DNA of 64,000 nt. Source: Zhihengliuella flava (GTDB lineage: Bacteria > Actinomycetota > Actinomycetes > Actinomycetales > Micrococcaceae). Under the pieces are notes generated by a model. The model had not been told where the DNA came from. It worked only from the letters and a program-made list of their open reading frames with translations, and did no database searches. Below are positions 8,697 through 16,800 of the stretch, piece by piece. The stretch lies in NCBI RefSeq assembly GCF_015751895.1, contig NZ_JADOTZ010000001.1, forward strand, positions 310,001 to 374,000, in the 5' to 3' direction. Position 1 is the first letter of the stretch; every line of letters begins with the position of its first letter. The translations under genes were made by a program, and so were the position numbers.

Positions 8697-10038
8697 TCGT
8701 TTCCTTTACACGCTTTTTATTCACGACAGAGAATTTTCTTTTGACCGATGCCGGCTTTGAAGTCTCATCGGACTCGCCTCGCAATTGCTGAGGCACTTCT
8801 GCATTCATTCCGCGCACATCAGCGTCTATTCGGGCTTTCGAGAGACTGTTTCGGTACAGTAGCACGAGCTCATCGACTTGCTCTTCGACGCTACGGATCA
8901 GGGTCGGCTCTGGTCGCGAACAGAAGCGTTCCGGATCTGCATCGATTTTTCGAAGGGCTGAGACCAAACTGGTCCGGTCGTTTGGGTGGACCAGGTAGCC
9001 GGTGCGGTCCTCAACGACCTGCTCGCCGATTCCACCGATGTCAGAGGCCACGACCCAGCATCCAGCGGCGGCTGCCTCTCGAGTAACGAGGCCAAAACTC
9101 TCCGGCCATGTGGACGGTGCTAGGAGCACATCAAGCCGTGCATAGAGGTCTGGCACGAACTGCTGAGGATACTTTCCCACCACGGTCACGGGCGTATTTC
9201 CCCACGTCGTGTGCTGTTCGTAGCCGTGTGGCTTTGAGAGGTCAGTCACCGTCAGTGACAGATTGTCGAACCGCTCCTGCTGCAGGATTGCCTTCAGCAA
9301 GGTGAATCCCTTGTGCGGAGCCATCCCGCCGATATGGCCGAGACGTACCCGGCCATCGAAAGACTCCGTCCGTTCTCGCCACCCTTCAGTCTGGATGCCG
9401 TTCATAGCAACTTTGATGTCTGGAAATCCATTAATCCGATACAACTCAGCAAATGACTCAGAAACCGTCAACAGCTCATCTGCACCGAGCATGAGTTCAG
9501 CCAACGCTTGACGGCGAGTCTCAGACTCCTCGGCTGTCACGCCGTTGGGAAGTGGCAGCGGCGAATAAGGGTCAGCGTGCCCGTATGGATGAACCGTCCC
9601 GTATTGGTCCACGAGGAACTGATGATCCGAGATCCACCAGGCATCGTGGACCGTGATGAAGTATGGAATCCCGTAGGCTGCAGTGACCTCCACGATGGAA
9701 GAGGTCAAGCGCTGGATGCAATGGAAATGAATGAGATCGGGCTGCTCGTGCTCGAGAAACTTCTCAAACAGACGTCCCGATTCTGGATCAAACGGATGCC
9801 AGTCCATGTTGATACGCCGGACGATGCCCGCCCGGTACACCCGACGTCCATTGTAAGTATAAATTTCGAGTTCGTGGGCGGGGGTATCCCCCTCGTCCGA
9901 GGTGTAAAACACCAAGTCAAACTCATGACCGTATCTATCTTCCAAGACCCGCACATTGTCAGCAACGACGCGTGTCGCGCCGCCAATAGATTGCGGCGGA
10001 AAGAAAACATTAACGATGGCGAGCTTGGGCTTGCTCAT
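8689..10038 (-). CDS. GT4-family glycosyltransferase
   Basis: 449 residues with the two-domain GT-B layout. An N-terminal Rossmann half begins KLAIVNVFFPPQSIGGATRV. The donor-binding half carries RLGHIGGMAPHKGF near 230-243 and the sugar-nucleotide motif PESFGLVTREAAAAG near 325-340, where the Glu residues define the EX7E motif of retaining GT4 enzymes. The last 50 residues are basic and probably disordered. It is coupled at both ends: the start lies within the stop region of the 10035 gene (4-base overlap) and its end overlaps the sulfotransferase start. It probably builds the unit that the two sulfotransferases modify. Donor sugar unknown. Confidence 0.9.
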   Translation of the reverse strand: MSKPKLAIVNVFFPPQSIGGATRVVADNVRVLEDRYGHEFDLVFYTSDEGDTPAHELEIYTYNGRRVYRAGIVRRINMDWHPFDPESGRLFEKFLEHEQPDLIHFHCIQRLTSSIVEVTAAYGIPYFITVHDAWWISDHQFLVDQYGTVHPYGHADPYSPLPLPNGVTAEESETRRQALAELMLGADELLTVSESFAELYRINGFPDIKVAMNGIQTEGWRERTESFDGRVRLGHIGGMAPHKGFTLLKAILQQERFDNLSLTVTDLSKPHGYEQHTTWGNTPVTVVGKYPQQFVPDLYARLDVLLAPSTWPESFGLVTREAAAAGCWVVASDIGGIGEQVVEDRTGYLVHPNDRTSLVSALRKIDADPERFCSRPEPTLIRSVEEQVDELVLLYRNSLSKARIDADVRGMNAEVPQQLRGESDETSKPASVKRKFSVVNKKRVKETNA

Positions 10039-12419
10039 TCCTCGTCACCTACTCCTGTACTAAGGACTTCGGGTTCAGCGGGTGCTCGTCGCTGTTCAAA
10101 ATCGTCACATGCGGCGTCGATGATCTGAGCAATATTCTCACCGAGCGATTCGATGCTGTAATCCCTCAGGACCCGCTGGCGAGCGTTTTCTCCCATCTGA
10201 TGACGGCGTTCAGGGTCCTCAACAAGGGAGCGCAATGCCTCGTACCACTCATCTGGTGTACGTGCGATCAATCCGTCATTCCCGTCGTTGATTACGTCAA
10301 GGTAGTTGGCTGTGTTACTGACAACGGACGGAATGCCGAAGTTGGCGGCTTCGAACCACTTCAGTTCGCTCTTGCCATCAGTGAGAGCATCAGACTTCAA
10401 GACGGCGACATTAATGTCTGCGGCTTTCAAGAGCTCCATGTAGTCACTGATCGACTTCGTCAAAGGCAATCGCCGGACTTGGTTGGCATGCTGCGTTAGA
10501 AATTGCTCGGGCAACTGTAAGTGACCCACCGCAACGAAATTGACTTTGGGATTCTCGCTCAAGAGCCGGCTTAATGCAGGAACAACGAGATCGATGAAGT
10601 CGGAATTATGGGCCTTCGTCCCGGATCCATAGAAAATGTTCACCGGCGCTGCCGCGTTCTTGACCGGCTGGCTGACTGATTCGGGATTGTGCGAGTCCAG
10701 CCCATTTCGATGCAAGTACGTCTGGCCAGTAGCCACCAGCTCGCTGAGTCTGTCTACCAACGGTTGGGTCGAAGAAATGGCGTAGTCACAGAGCTGAGCT
10801 GCGGCACGGTAGGCAGCCATACCTGTTACTAGTGAACTATATTCGCGTAGATCCACGAGGCCGGCGTACTCAGCCAGGGGCGGAGGAAACTCGACGTCGA
10901 AGATCATGTCATCGATCTCGTAGAACGTGACCTTGCCGGCAGCCCGCGCATCTGTGATGAGCTTCACCACGTCGGGCCACGCCGGTGCACGGTAGACGAT
11001 CACGACGTCGTACCAAGGCAGATGCTTGTGTGCTTCAGTGGCTTCGCGCCAATCTACACAGCGAACGGAATAGCCCTGGCTTTCAAGCTGCTCTCGCTTT
11101 TGGTGAACCCGGTAACGAAGCGTCTGTGGAAGGCCCATGTCGGCGACAATGAGAACCTTGTCGCGGCGAATCTTCACCGGCGGCAACGCCCAGACACCCT
11201 GACTCACCCACTGCGTCCGCAGAAACGCCTGTTGCTCGACAACTCCTTCAATCGCTGCAATGACATCGCGTCGTCGCCCACGAACAACGAGCTGTTCCAG
11301 ACCACGCTCACACTCAGCCCACAGTTCATAGCCCAGCCGAGACACTGTGTTCGCGGCAACCGGCGAGCCCGGATGCTCCTCCATGAGGCGAAGCGCGTCA
11401 TCGAAGGCGCCCTCAAGATCTTTCAGCTCAGTCTTCAGCCGCACATTGTGAGCCAGCGGCCACACTGACAAGCTGCCAGCGCTTATGGCGCGGTCATAGT
11501 TCTGAATGGCAGCACGTGATCTGTTCTGCCTCACCGCAGCGTCGCCCAATTGCTGGTGGGCTACCGGAGAATCCTCAAACTCCAGTGACCGACTTGCGTA
11601 CTGCTCCGATAACTCCTCATCGCCCTGCAGTGCTGCCCAGTCCGCGAGTGCGCGCCAGAACTGAGCATTTGCTGCAACCTCACGATAAAGCTGAGTGACT
11701 GAAGAATCGAAACCCCGAATCAGGGCTTCAAACTCGTGATAACCAAATTCTGGAAGGGAGTTAAACTCCCGTACGAGATCAAAGTTGGGTAGCGGCTGTA
11801 AGGCGCGTGCATCGAGATTGAAGGACGCCAGCCAGTCCGCCACCGTGGGAAACCAGCCGAGTTCTTGGCCGTTCTTCCTCCAGTGACTCGCCTCAAATCT
11901 GCCATCGTCAGATGGGACTTTGCGGAGATAGTAGTTGGCATAAAAGTCAGCATCGATGCGATACATACGGTGACTGCGGCCGACTCCGTATTCCAGATAA
12001 TGTGCAATCGCTAGCTCGCGCGTCCGGAATCCCGCATCGCGTACGTCGGGATTGAGCTGAAGGTAGCCCTCCCAAGAGAAATCTTCAGGAAGATTCCCCC
12101 ACTCAAGTCCCTTGGATTTTAGGAGTTGTGTCAGCAGATAATGCCTGCCTTCATGGCGCCCCTTAGTCACAAAGTGTTCTGCAGCGCTGACTCCGGTCCA
12201 CGTATGTCCTGCGAGGCCGGGATTAATCGCAATGTACTCGTGCCAGTCGAAGTCGTCGGGAAGGCTGCTCCCTAACACTCCCAGTGATCGGAGGAGTTCA
12301 TTCCTATTTGATGCACGTCCTTCAGCCTGGCCGTGTTCCTGCCAGTGCTGCTCAAGCTGAGAATCCCTTAGTTCCGAAACATCGGGATAGGTATTCCGAT
12401 AAAAGGCGTGATCCAGCAC
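10035..12419 (-). CDS. large glycosyltransferase with N-terminal FY-x-NPDV-type repeats
   Basis: About 794 residues. The N-terminal third has three or four copies of an approximately 50-residue unit of the form F-Y-x3-Y/N-PDV, then HWxxHGxxEGR, seen at the start (DHAFYRNTYPDV), at YLQLNPDV and at FYANYYLRKV. A helical TPR-like stretch follows near 250-390. The C-terminal half, from about 430, is a GT-B transferase (VLIVADMGLPQTLRYRV; KWFEAANFGIPSVVSN near 690). I place the start at GTG 12419, with AGAGAGG upstream. An ATG at 12461 lies inside a terminator-like hairpin, and longer forms overlap cysQ. It precedes the GT4 gene with a 4-base overlap. It likely acts on the glycan that is later sulfated. 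Confidence 0.82.
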   Translation of the reverse strand: MLDHAFYRNTYPDVSELRDSQLEQHWQEHGQAEGRASNRNELLRSLGVLGSSLPDDFDWHEYIAINPGLAGHTWTGVSAAEHFVTKGRHEGRHYLLTQLLKSKGLEWGNLPEDFSWEGYLQLNPDVRDAGFRTRELAIAHYLEYGVGRSHRMYRIDADFYANYYLRKVPSDDGRFEASHWRKNGQELGWFPTVADWLASFNLDARALQPLPNFDLVREFNSLPEFGYHEFEALIRGFDSSVTQLYREVAANAQFWRALADWAALQGDEELSEQYASRSLEFEDSPVAHQQLGDAAVRQNRSRAAIQNYDRAISAGSLSVWPLAHNVRLKTELKDLEGAFDDALRLMEEHPGSPVAANTVSRLGYELWAECERGLEQLVVRGRRRDVIAAIEGVVEQQAFLRTQWVSQGVWALPPVKIRRDKVLIVADMGLPQTLRYRVHQKREQLESQGYSVRCVDWREATEAHKHLPWYDVVIVYRAPAWPDVVKLITDARAAGKVTFYEIDDMIFDVEFPPPLAEYAGLVDLREYSSLVTGMAAYRAAAQLCDYAISSTQPLVDRLSELVATGQTYLHRNGLDSHNPESVSQPVKNAAAPVNIFYGSGTKAHNSDFIDLVVPALSRLLSENPKVNFVAVGHLQLPEQFLTQHANQVRRLPLTKSISDYMELLKAADINVAVLKSDALTDGKSELKWFEAANFGIPSVVSNTANYLDVINDGNDGLIARTPDEWYEALRSLVEDPERRHQMGENARQRVLRDYSIESLGENIAQIIDAACDDFEQRRAPAEPEVLSTGVGDEE

Positions 12420-12460
12420 GCAGTCGTCCTCTCTTCGAACCAGGCTCGTTCCACACGGCA

Positions 12461-12488
12461 TGGGGTGAGCCCGTTCGGGCCCACCCCA
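12461..12488 (-). terminator. hairpin after cysQ
   Basis: Thirteen-base arms (TGGGGTGAGCCCG and CGGGCCCACCCCA) pair around a 2-base centre with one mismatch that becomes a G-U pair in the minus-strand RNA. It begins 12 bases after the cysQ stop. It may reduce read-through from cysDNQ into the glycosyltransferase and sulfotransferase genes. Confidence 0.55.
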
Positions 12489-12499
12489 CACCAACGCCA

Positions 12500-13270
12500 C
12501 TAACCGTTCAGGGCGAGTGCCTTCACTACCGAGTCGGTGATCGCTTGCCGGTCCTGATGATGGCAAACAATCAGGTCTGGAAGATAAACATCGTCTTGGT
12601 TGTAGACCATCGCCGACCCATCCAGACGGCTGGTAAACAGACCAGCCGCCCTGGCGATCGCAATCGGCGCAGCCGAATCCCATTCAAACTGGCCGCCCGC
12701 ATGGACATAGGCATCGGTCTCGCCGCGCAAAACCGAACAAACCTTGTATCCTGCCGAACCCATCGGTACATCCTGGCCCTGAGCTCCATCAATCACGGAG
12801 CGAATCAGAGGCGACGGGTGCGAACGTGAAACTGCGAAGCGAAGTGCCTCATCAGCAGCTCGGGCTGGCAATGCTAGTGGCTTCGCGGAGCTGAGCACTT
12901 GCCCCAATCCCGGGAGAGCCACGACGCCCAATGCCAAATCTCCGTCTGCCCACAAGGCGATGTGGACTGCCCAGTCATGACGACCCTGCGAGAACTCCTT
13001 AGTACCGTCGAGCGGATCAACAATCCAAACCCGCGCAGCAGTCAGCCGCGCCTTGTCATCCCTGGCTTCCTCAGAAAGAACTGCATCTTCCGGGCGCTCT
13101 TCCCGAAGTTTGGCCGCGATAAACTCCTGCGCCTTGGCATCTCCGGCCTTCGCGATGGCTCGCTGGTCCTCCTCGCCATTCGCGATGAGCTCATCACGGA
13201 CAGCGAGGAGGACCTGGCCGGCGCCCTCGGCAATTTCTACTGCAAGGTCAGCGTCCGACTTAACTGCCAT
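12500..13270 (-). CDS. cysQ: 3'(2'),5'-bisphosphate nucleotidase
   Basis: CysQ hydrolyses adenosine 3',5'-bisphosphate, the by-product of sulfotransferases, to AMP, and can also turn over PAPS. The 256-residue length fits the inositol-monophosphatase superfamily. The metal-binding motif WIVDPLDGTKEF lies near residues 82-93, and the second motif EWDSAAPIAIARAAG is near 195-209. An SEEARDD segment near 66-72 supplies the first Glu. It follows cysN by 2 bases, so it is cotranscribed with cysD and cysN. Its presence next to two sulfotransferases fits PAP removal, which is needed because PAP inhibits those enzymes. Confidence 0.93.
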   Translation of the reverse strand: MAVKSDADLAVEIAEGAGQVLLAVRDELIANGEEDQRAIAKAGDAKAQEFIAAKLREERPEDAVLSEEARDDKARLTAARVWIVDPLDGTKEFSQGRHDWAVHIALWADGDLALGVVALPGLGQVLSSAKPLALPARAADEALRFAVSRSHPSPLIRSVIDGAQGQDVPMGSAGYKVCSVLRGETDAYVHAGGQFEWDSAAPIAIARAAGLFTSRLDGSAMVYNQDDVYLPDLIVCHHQDRQAITDSVVKALALNG

Positions 13271-13272
13271 GA

Positions 13273-14514
13273 TCAGACAATCGTGCCGGCGCCGACAGTG
13301 TTTCCGGTCGCTTCATCAATGATGACGAAACTGCCCGTCACGCGGTTGCGCTCGTAGGCGTCTAGCATCAGCGGCTGAGTCGTACGGAACTTCACACGGC
13401 CGATCTCATTGAGCTTCAGCTCTTCGGCTTCCTGATTTCGGTGCAGCGAATTAACGTCCAGCTGGTACTGGATCTCTTTCGTCACCGCACGGACGACGTT
13501 CGTCGTGTGCTTGATCTTCAGCTTCTGTTTCGGCTTAAGCGGGGTTGTGGTCATCCACGTCACCAGTGCGTCAAGATCCTGAGTGGCCTCCGCCTGGTTG
13601 TTGACGCGCGTGATCATGTCACCTCGCGAGACGTCGACGTCGTCTTCCAGACGCACAGTGACTGACATCGGTGGGAAGGCTTCGTCGATCTCCTGATCGA
13701 AGCGATCAATGCCCGCAATCCGTGTGGTCATGCCGCTCGGCTGAACAATCACCTCGTCGCCCTTCTTCAGGATGCCGCCCGCGACCTGACCCGCGTAGCC
13801 GCGGTAGTCGTGGAACTCATCCGAATGTGGGCGAATCACGTACTGCACGGGGAAGCGCACATCGCGAAGATCGCGATCAGCGGCGATCTGAACGTTCTCC
13901 AGGTGATACATGAGCGACGGGCCCTCGTACCACGGCATGTTCTCGGAACGGGTCACCACGTTGTCGCCCTGCAGCGCCGAGATCGGAATGATCTCTAGGT
14001 CATTGATTTCCAGCTTGGACGAGAAGGCGACAAACTCTTCCTGAATCTTGCGGAAGACGTCCTCGGAGAAGTCGACCAAGTCCATCTTGTTGACCGCAAG
14101 CGTGATGTGTGGAACGCGCAAGAGCGAGAGCAGGACGGCGTGACGGCGTGACTGCTCGGTGAGGCCGTTGCGGGCATCAACGAGCACCAAGCCCATATCC
14201 GACGTCGAAGCACCGGTGACCATGTTGCGGGTGTACTGAACGTGGCCAGGGGTATCCGCGATAATGAACTTGCGGCGCGGGGTGGCGAAGTAGCGGTAGG
14301 CAACATCAATCGTGATGCCCTGCTCGCGCTCAGACCTAAGTCCGTCAGTAAAGAGAGACAGGTCGGTGTAGTCAAAGCCCTTGCTCTTCGACGTGGACTC
14401 GACCTGCTCCAGCTGGTCCTCGAAAATCGCCTTCGAATCCATCAGCAAGCGACCAATCAGGGTCGACTTACCATCGTCCACCGAACCAGCGGTGGCAAAA
14501 CGTAGCATATCCAT
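13273..14514 (-). CDS. cysN: sulfate adenylyltransferase subunit 1 (GTPase)
   Basis: CysN is the regulatory GTPase of ATP sulfurylase; GTP hydrolysis drives CysD to form adenosine 5'-phosphosulfate from ATP and sulfate. 413 residues. The G1 loop SVDDGKST is near residues 11-18, G3 is DTPGH near 92, and G4 is NKMD near 141, as in EF-Tu-like proteins, followed by the beta-barrel domains. It is a stand-alone CysN without the C-terminal APS kinase found in CysNC fusions; a separate cysC gene lies divergently at 15571. It follows cysD by 2 bases. Confidence 0.96.
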   Translation of the reverse strand: MDMLRFATAGSVDDGKSTLIGRLLMDSKAIFEDQLEQVESTSKSKGFDYTDLSLFTDGLRSEREQGITIDVAYRYFATPRRKFIIADTPGHVQYTRNMVTGASTSDMGLVLVDARNGLTEQSRRHAVLLSLLRVPHITLAVNKMDLVDFSEDVFRKIQEEFVAFSSKLEINDLEIIPISALQGDNVVTRSENMPWYEGPSLMYHLENVQIAADRDLRDVRFPVQYVIRPHSDEFHDYRGYAGQVAGGILKKGDEVIVQPSGMTTRIAGIDRFDQEIDEAFPPMSVTVRLEDDVDVSRGDMITRVNNQAEATQDLDALVTWMTTTPLKPKQKLKIKHTTNVVRAVTKEIQYQLDVNSLHRNQEAEELKLNEIGRVKFRTTQPLMLDAYERNRVTGSFVIIDEATGNTVGAGTIV

Positions 14515-14516
14515 TG

Positions 14517-15428
14517 TTAGAAGTACCCCAGCTTCTTCCGGTCCTCCATGGCGGCCTCGGAGAACTTGTCGTCACCGCGAGTAGCGCCGCGTTCGGTCAG
14601 CTTAGCGATCGAGATTTCATCAATGATGGCGTCCAGTGTGTCTGCCTCGGACTCGACACAGCCCGTGAGCGTCAGATCCCCTGCGGTACGGAAGCGAACC
14701 GTGCGCTCGTCAACGACTTCGCCCTCACGGAGCGGGTTATACTCACTCTCTGACAGCAACATTCCGTCGCGCTCAAAAACGCGCCGGCGGTGGCTAAAGT
14801 AGATCGACGGAATTTCGATCTGCTCACTGCGGATATAGTGCCAGATGTCCAGCTCGGTCCAGTTCGAGAGCGGGAAGACACGCATGTGCTCGCCCTCGTG
14901 CAGTTGTCCGTTGTACAAGCTCCACAGTTCGGGACGCTGGTTCTTCGGATCCCACTGTCCGAACTCATCGCGGTGCGAGTAGACACGTTCCTTCGCGCGC
15001 GCCTTTTCCTCGTCACGGCGGCCGCCACCGAAGGCTGCGGTAAAGCCGTTCTCATCAATGGCGTTGAGCAGGGTACCAATCTGCAGGCGGTTACGGCTAG
15101 TCTTTCCGTCGTCCGTCACCACACCGTCCCGGATGGCGTCTTCAACGGATGCAACAATCAGCTGTGAGCCGAGCGCTTCCACCCATCGATCCCGCGTGGC
15201 CAATACTTCAGGAAAGTCATAGCCGGTATCGACCTGCAATACCGGGAAGGGCACCTTGGCTGGGTAAAAGGCCTTCTGCGCCAAGCGCAGCATCACGATC
15301 GAGTCTTTACCTCCCGAGAACATGATGACGGGTTTCTCGAATTCAGCCGCCACCTCCCGGAAGATATGAATTGACTCCGCCTCCAACTCGTCGAGATGGC
15401 TGAGACGGTAATCCTGGTGCGTGGTCAA
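14517..15428 (-). CDS. cysD: sulfate adenylyltransferase subunit 2
   Basis: CysD is the catalytic ATP sulfurylase subunit of the PP-loop ATPase family. 303 residues with the PP-loop FSGGKDSIVMLRLA near 39-52 and the family's conserved RREEEKARAKER-like segment (here GGRRDEEKARAKER) near 136-149. The TTG start at 15428 is preceded by AGGAG at an 8-base spacing. It is the first gene of the minus-strand cysDNQ run and is divergent from cysC, so one intergenic region of about 140 bases controls the whole PAPS pathway. No cysH, cysI or cysJ gene follows, unlike an assimilation operon. Confidence 0.96.
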   Translation of the reverse strand: MTTHQDYRLSHLDELEAESIHIFREVAAEFEKPVIMFSGGKDSIVMLRLAQKAFYPAKVPFPVLQVDTGYDFPEVLATRDRWVEALGSQLIVASVEDAIRDGVVTDDGKTSRNRLQIGTLLNAIDENGFTAAFGGGRRDEEKARAKERVYSHRDEFGQWDPKNQRPELWSLYNGQLHEGEHMRVFPLSNWTELDIWHYIRSEQIEIPSIYFSHRRRVFERDGMLLSESEYNPLREGEVVDERTVRFRTAGDLTLTGCVESEADTLDAIIDEISIAKLTERGATRGDDKFSEAAMEDRKKLGYF

Positions 15429-15570
15429 GACCAGGTCTCCTGTCGTCCGTTCGATTTACACGTGCAGTTGTATCGCAGCATGGCGACATCCCTTTCACCC
15501 TACCCGACCCCCCTGCAGCACCTAGGCAATACACCGCGCACTTCACTTTTTGCGTAGTAACAGAGTCATC
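15429..15570. promoter_or_regulatory. divergent control region between cysD and cysC
   Basis: This 142-base gap must hold promoters for the minus-strand cysDNQ genes and the plus-strand cysC gene. AGGAG serves cysD. I find no clear operator palindrome, and the -10 candidates on either strand are weak. Confidence 0.45.
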
Positions 15571-16740
15571 ATGGATACTCGGGCCGTGACTGTTGACACC
15601 ATCAATCCCTCACCCCGCACAATGGGCTACATCGAGGCGCTCGCCTCCGGGTGGCTAAACCAGAACTGCTTCGAAGATGCCCTGACCCGCGTCAGCGAGG
15701 CACTCGAGATCAGTATTTCCGATGTCACGGTGGTTGATGCTGAGGGCGTCCCTGTGGCTCGCCTATCCCCAGATTTGCCGCGCTTTCGGGCCCTAAGCCA
15801 GCACAGCTCGCGGCCCTTCGAGCGCCTCTTGGCGTACCGTTCACCACGTGAGTCATTCACCGGGACCCGAACCGCGTTCGTGACCGGTCTTCTCAGTGAA
15901 GCAACGATCGATTACCTGCGTACGGCATCGTCCCAAGCCCCACTCAATCTTTTCGTTGTTGCCGGCGGCTCAAACACGGATGGTCTTGTTCGAGCGGCTC
16001 TAGAAGCAACCCGAGGCCTGACGAATGTCGGTGTATATTGGCTTCCCTTGGTCTGGGACGACTCAGAATTTACCCAGACTTTGCTCAATGATCACTTACG
16101 TGAATGTGAAGTCGTTTCTTTGCCTGAGACTGATGCGACTATCCCGGACCGTGTTGCTGCGGCCTATCACCTGCCCACTGATTCGGGGCTCCCCGGAACT
16201 GTTGCCCTCTTCACGGGCCTTTCGGGAAGCGGAAAGTCCACTATCGCACGTGCTCTCGTCGAGAGGATCGTTGAGAACGGGACACGCTCCGTGACGACCT
16301 TGGACGGTGACATCGTTCGTCGGAATCTCTCAGCAGGCCTGACCTTCAGCAAGGAGGATCGTGAACGCAACATTCGTCGCATCGGGTGGGTCGGAGCCGA
16401 AATCACCCGTCACGGCGGCCTTGCCGTCTGCTCCCCCATCGCTCCGTTCGCAGGCACGCGCCAGGACGTACGCGAGATGGTCAGTGACGCTGGCGGTACA
16501 TTCGTGCTCATCCACGTCGCGACGCCTCTTGAGGAGTGTGAGCGCCGTGACCGCAAGGGTCTCTACGCAAAGGCTCGAGAGGGTCTAATCCCGAGCTTCA
16601 CGGGCATCAGCAGCCCCTACGAGGAACCACTGGACGCTGATCTGCGCATAGACACGACCGGGCGCCCGTTGGCTGAGTGCGTCGATGAGGTTGAAAACCT
16701 TCTGATTGAGCGCGGAATCTTGCCAACAGATTTCCAATAG
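15571..16740 (+). CDS. cysC: adenylylsulfate kinase with extra N-terminal domain
   Basis: CysC phosphorylates adenosine 5'-phosphosulfate to PAPS. The kinase domain fills the C-terminal half, with the P-loop GLSGSGKST near residue 215, DGDIVRRNLS, FSKEDRERNIRR, IAPF followed by R, and FTGISSPYE, all typical of active APS kinases. The protein is about 389 residues, nearly twice the usual size. The first 200 residues (for example DVTVVDAEGVPVARL near 48-62) are faintly like the N-terminal PUA-like part of ATP sulfurylase, but no ATP-sulfurylase active-site motif is present. The ATG at 15571 is preferred over an in-frame TTG at 15550; neither has a strong ribosome-binding site. It ends at a bidirectional terminator. 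Confidence 0.9.
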   Translation: MDTRAVTVDTINPSPRTMGYIEALASGWLNQNCFEDALTRVSEALEISISDVTVVDAEGVPVARLSPDLPRFRALSQHSSRPFERLLAYRSPRESFTGTRTAFVTGLLSEATIDYLRTASSQAPLNLFVVAGGSNTDGLVRAALEATRGLTNVGVYWLPLVWDDSEFTQTLLNDHLRECEVVSLPETDATIPDRVAAAYHLPTDSGLPGTVALFTGLSGSGKSTIARALVERIVENGTRSVTTLDGDIVRRNLSAGLTFSKEDRERNIRRIGWVGAEITRHGGLAVCSPIAPFAGTRQDVREMVSDAGGTFVLIHVATPLEECERRDRKGLYAKAREGLIPSFTGISSPYEEPLDADLRIDTTGRPLAECVDEVENLLIERGILPTDFQ

Positions 16741-16750
16741 GCTCGAGATT

Positions 16751-16782
16751 GTTCTGGCTGGGCCATCAGGTCCAGCCAGAAC
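16751..16782. terminator. bidirectional terminator between cysC and the AlgJ-like gene
   Basis: Perfect 11-bp arms GTTCTGGCTGG and CCAGCCAGAAC with a 10-base loop lie between two convergent genes, 10 bases after cysC and 18 bases from the end of the minus-strand gene. Confidence 0.75.
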
Positions 16783-16800
16783 ATATTGAATGGTTGTTTG

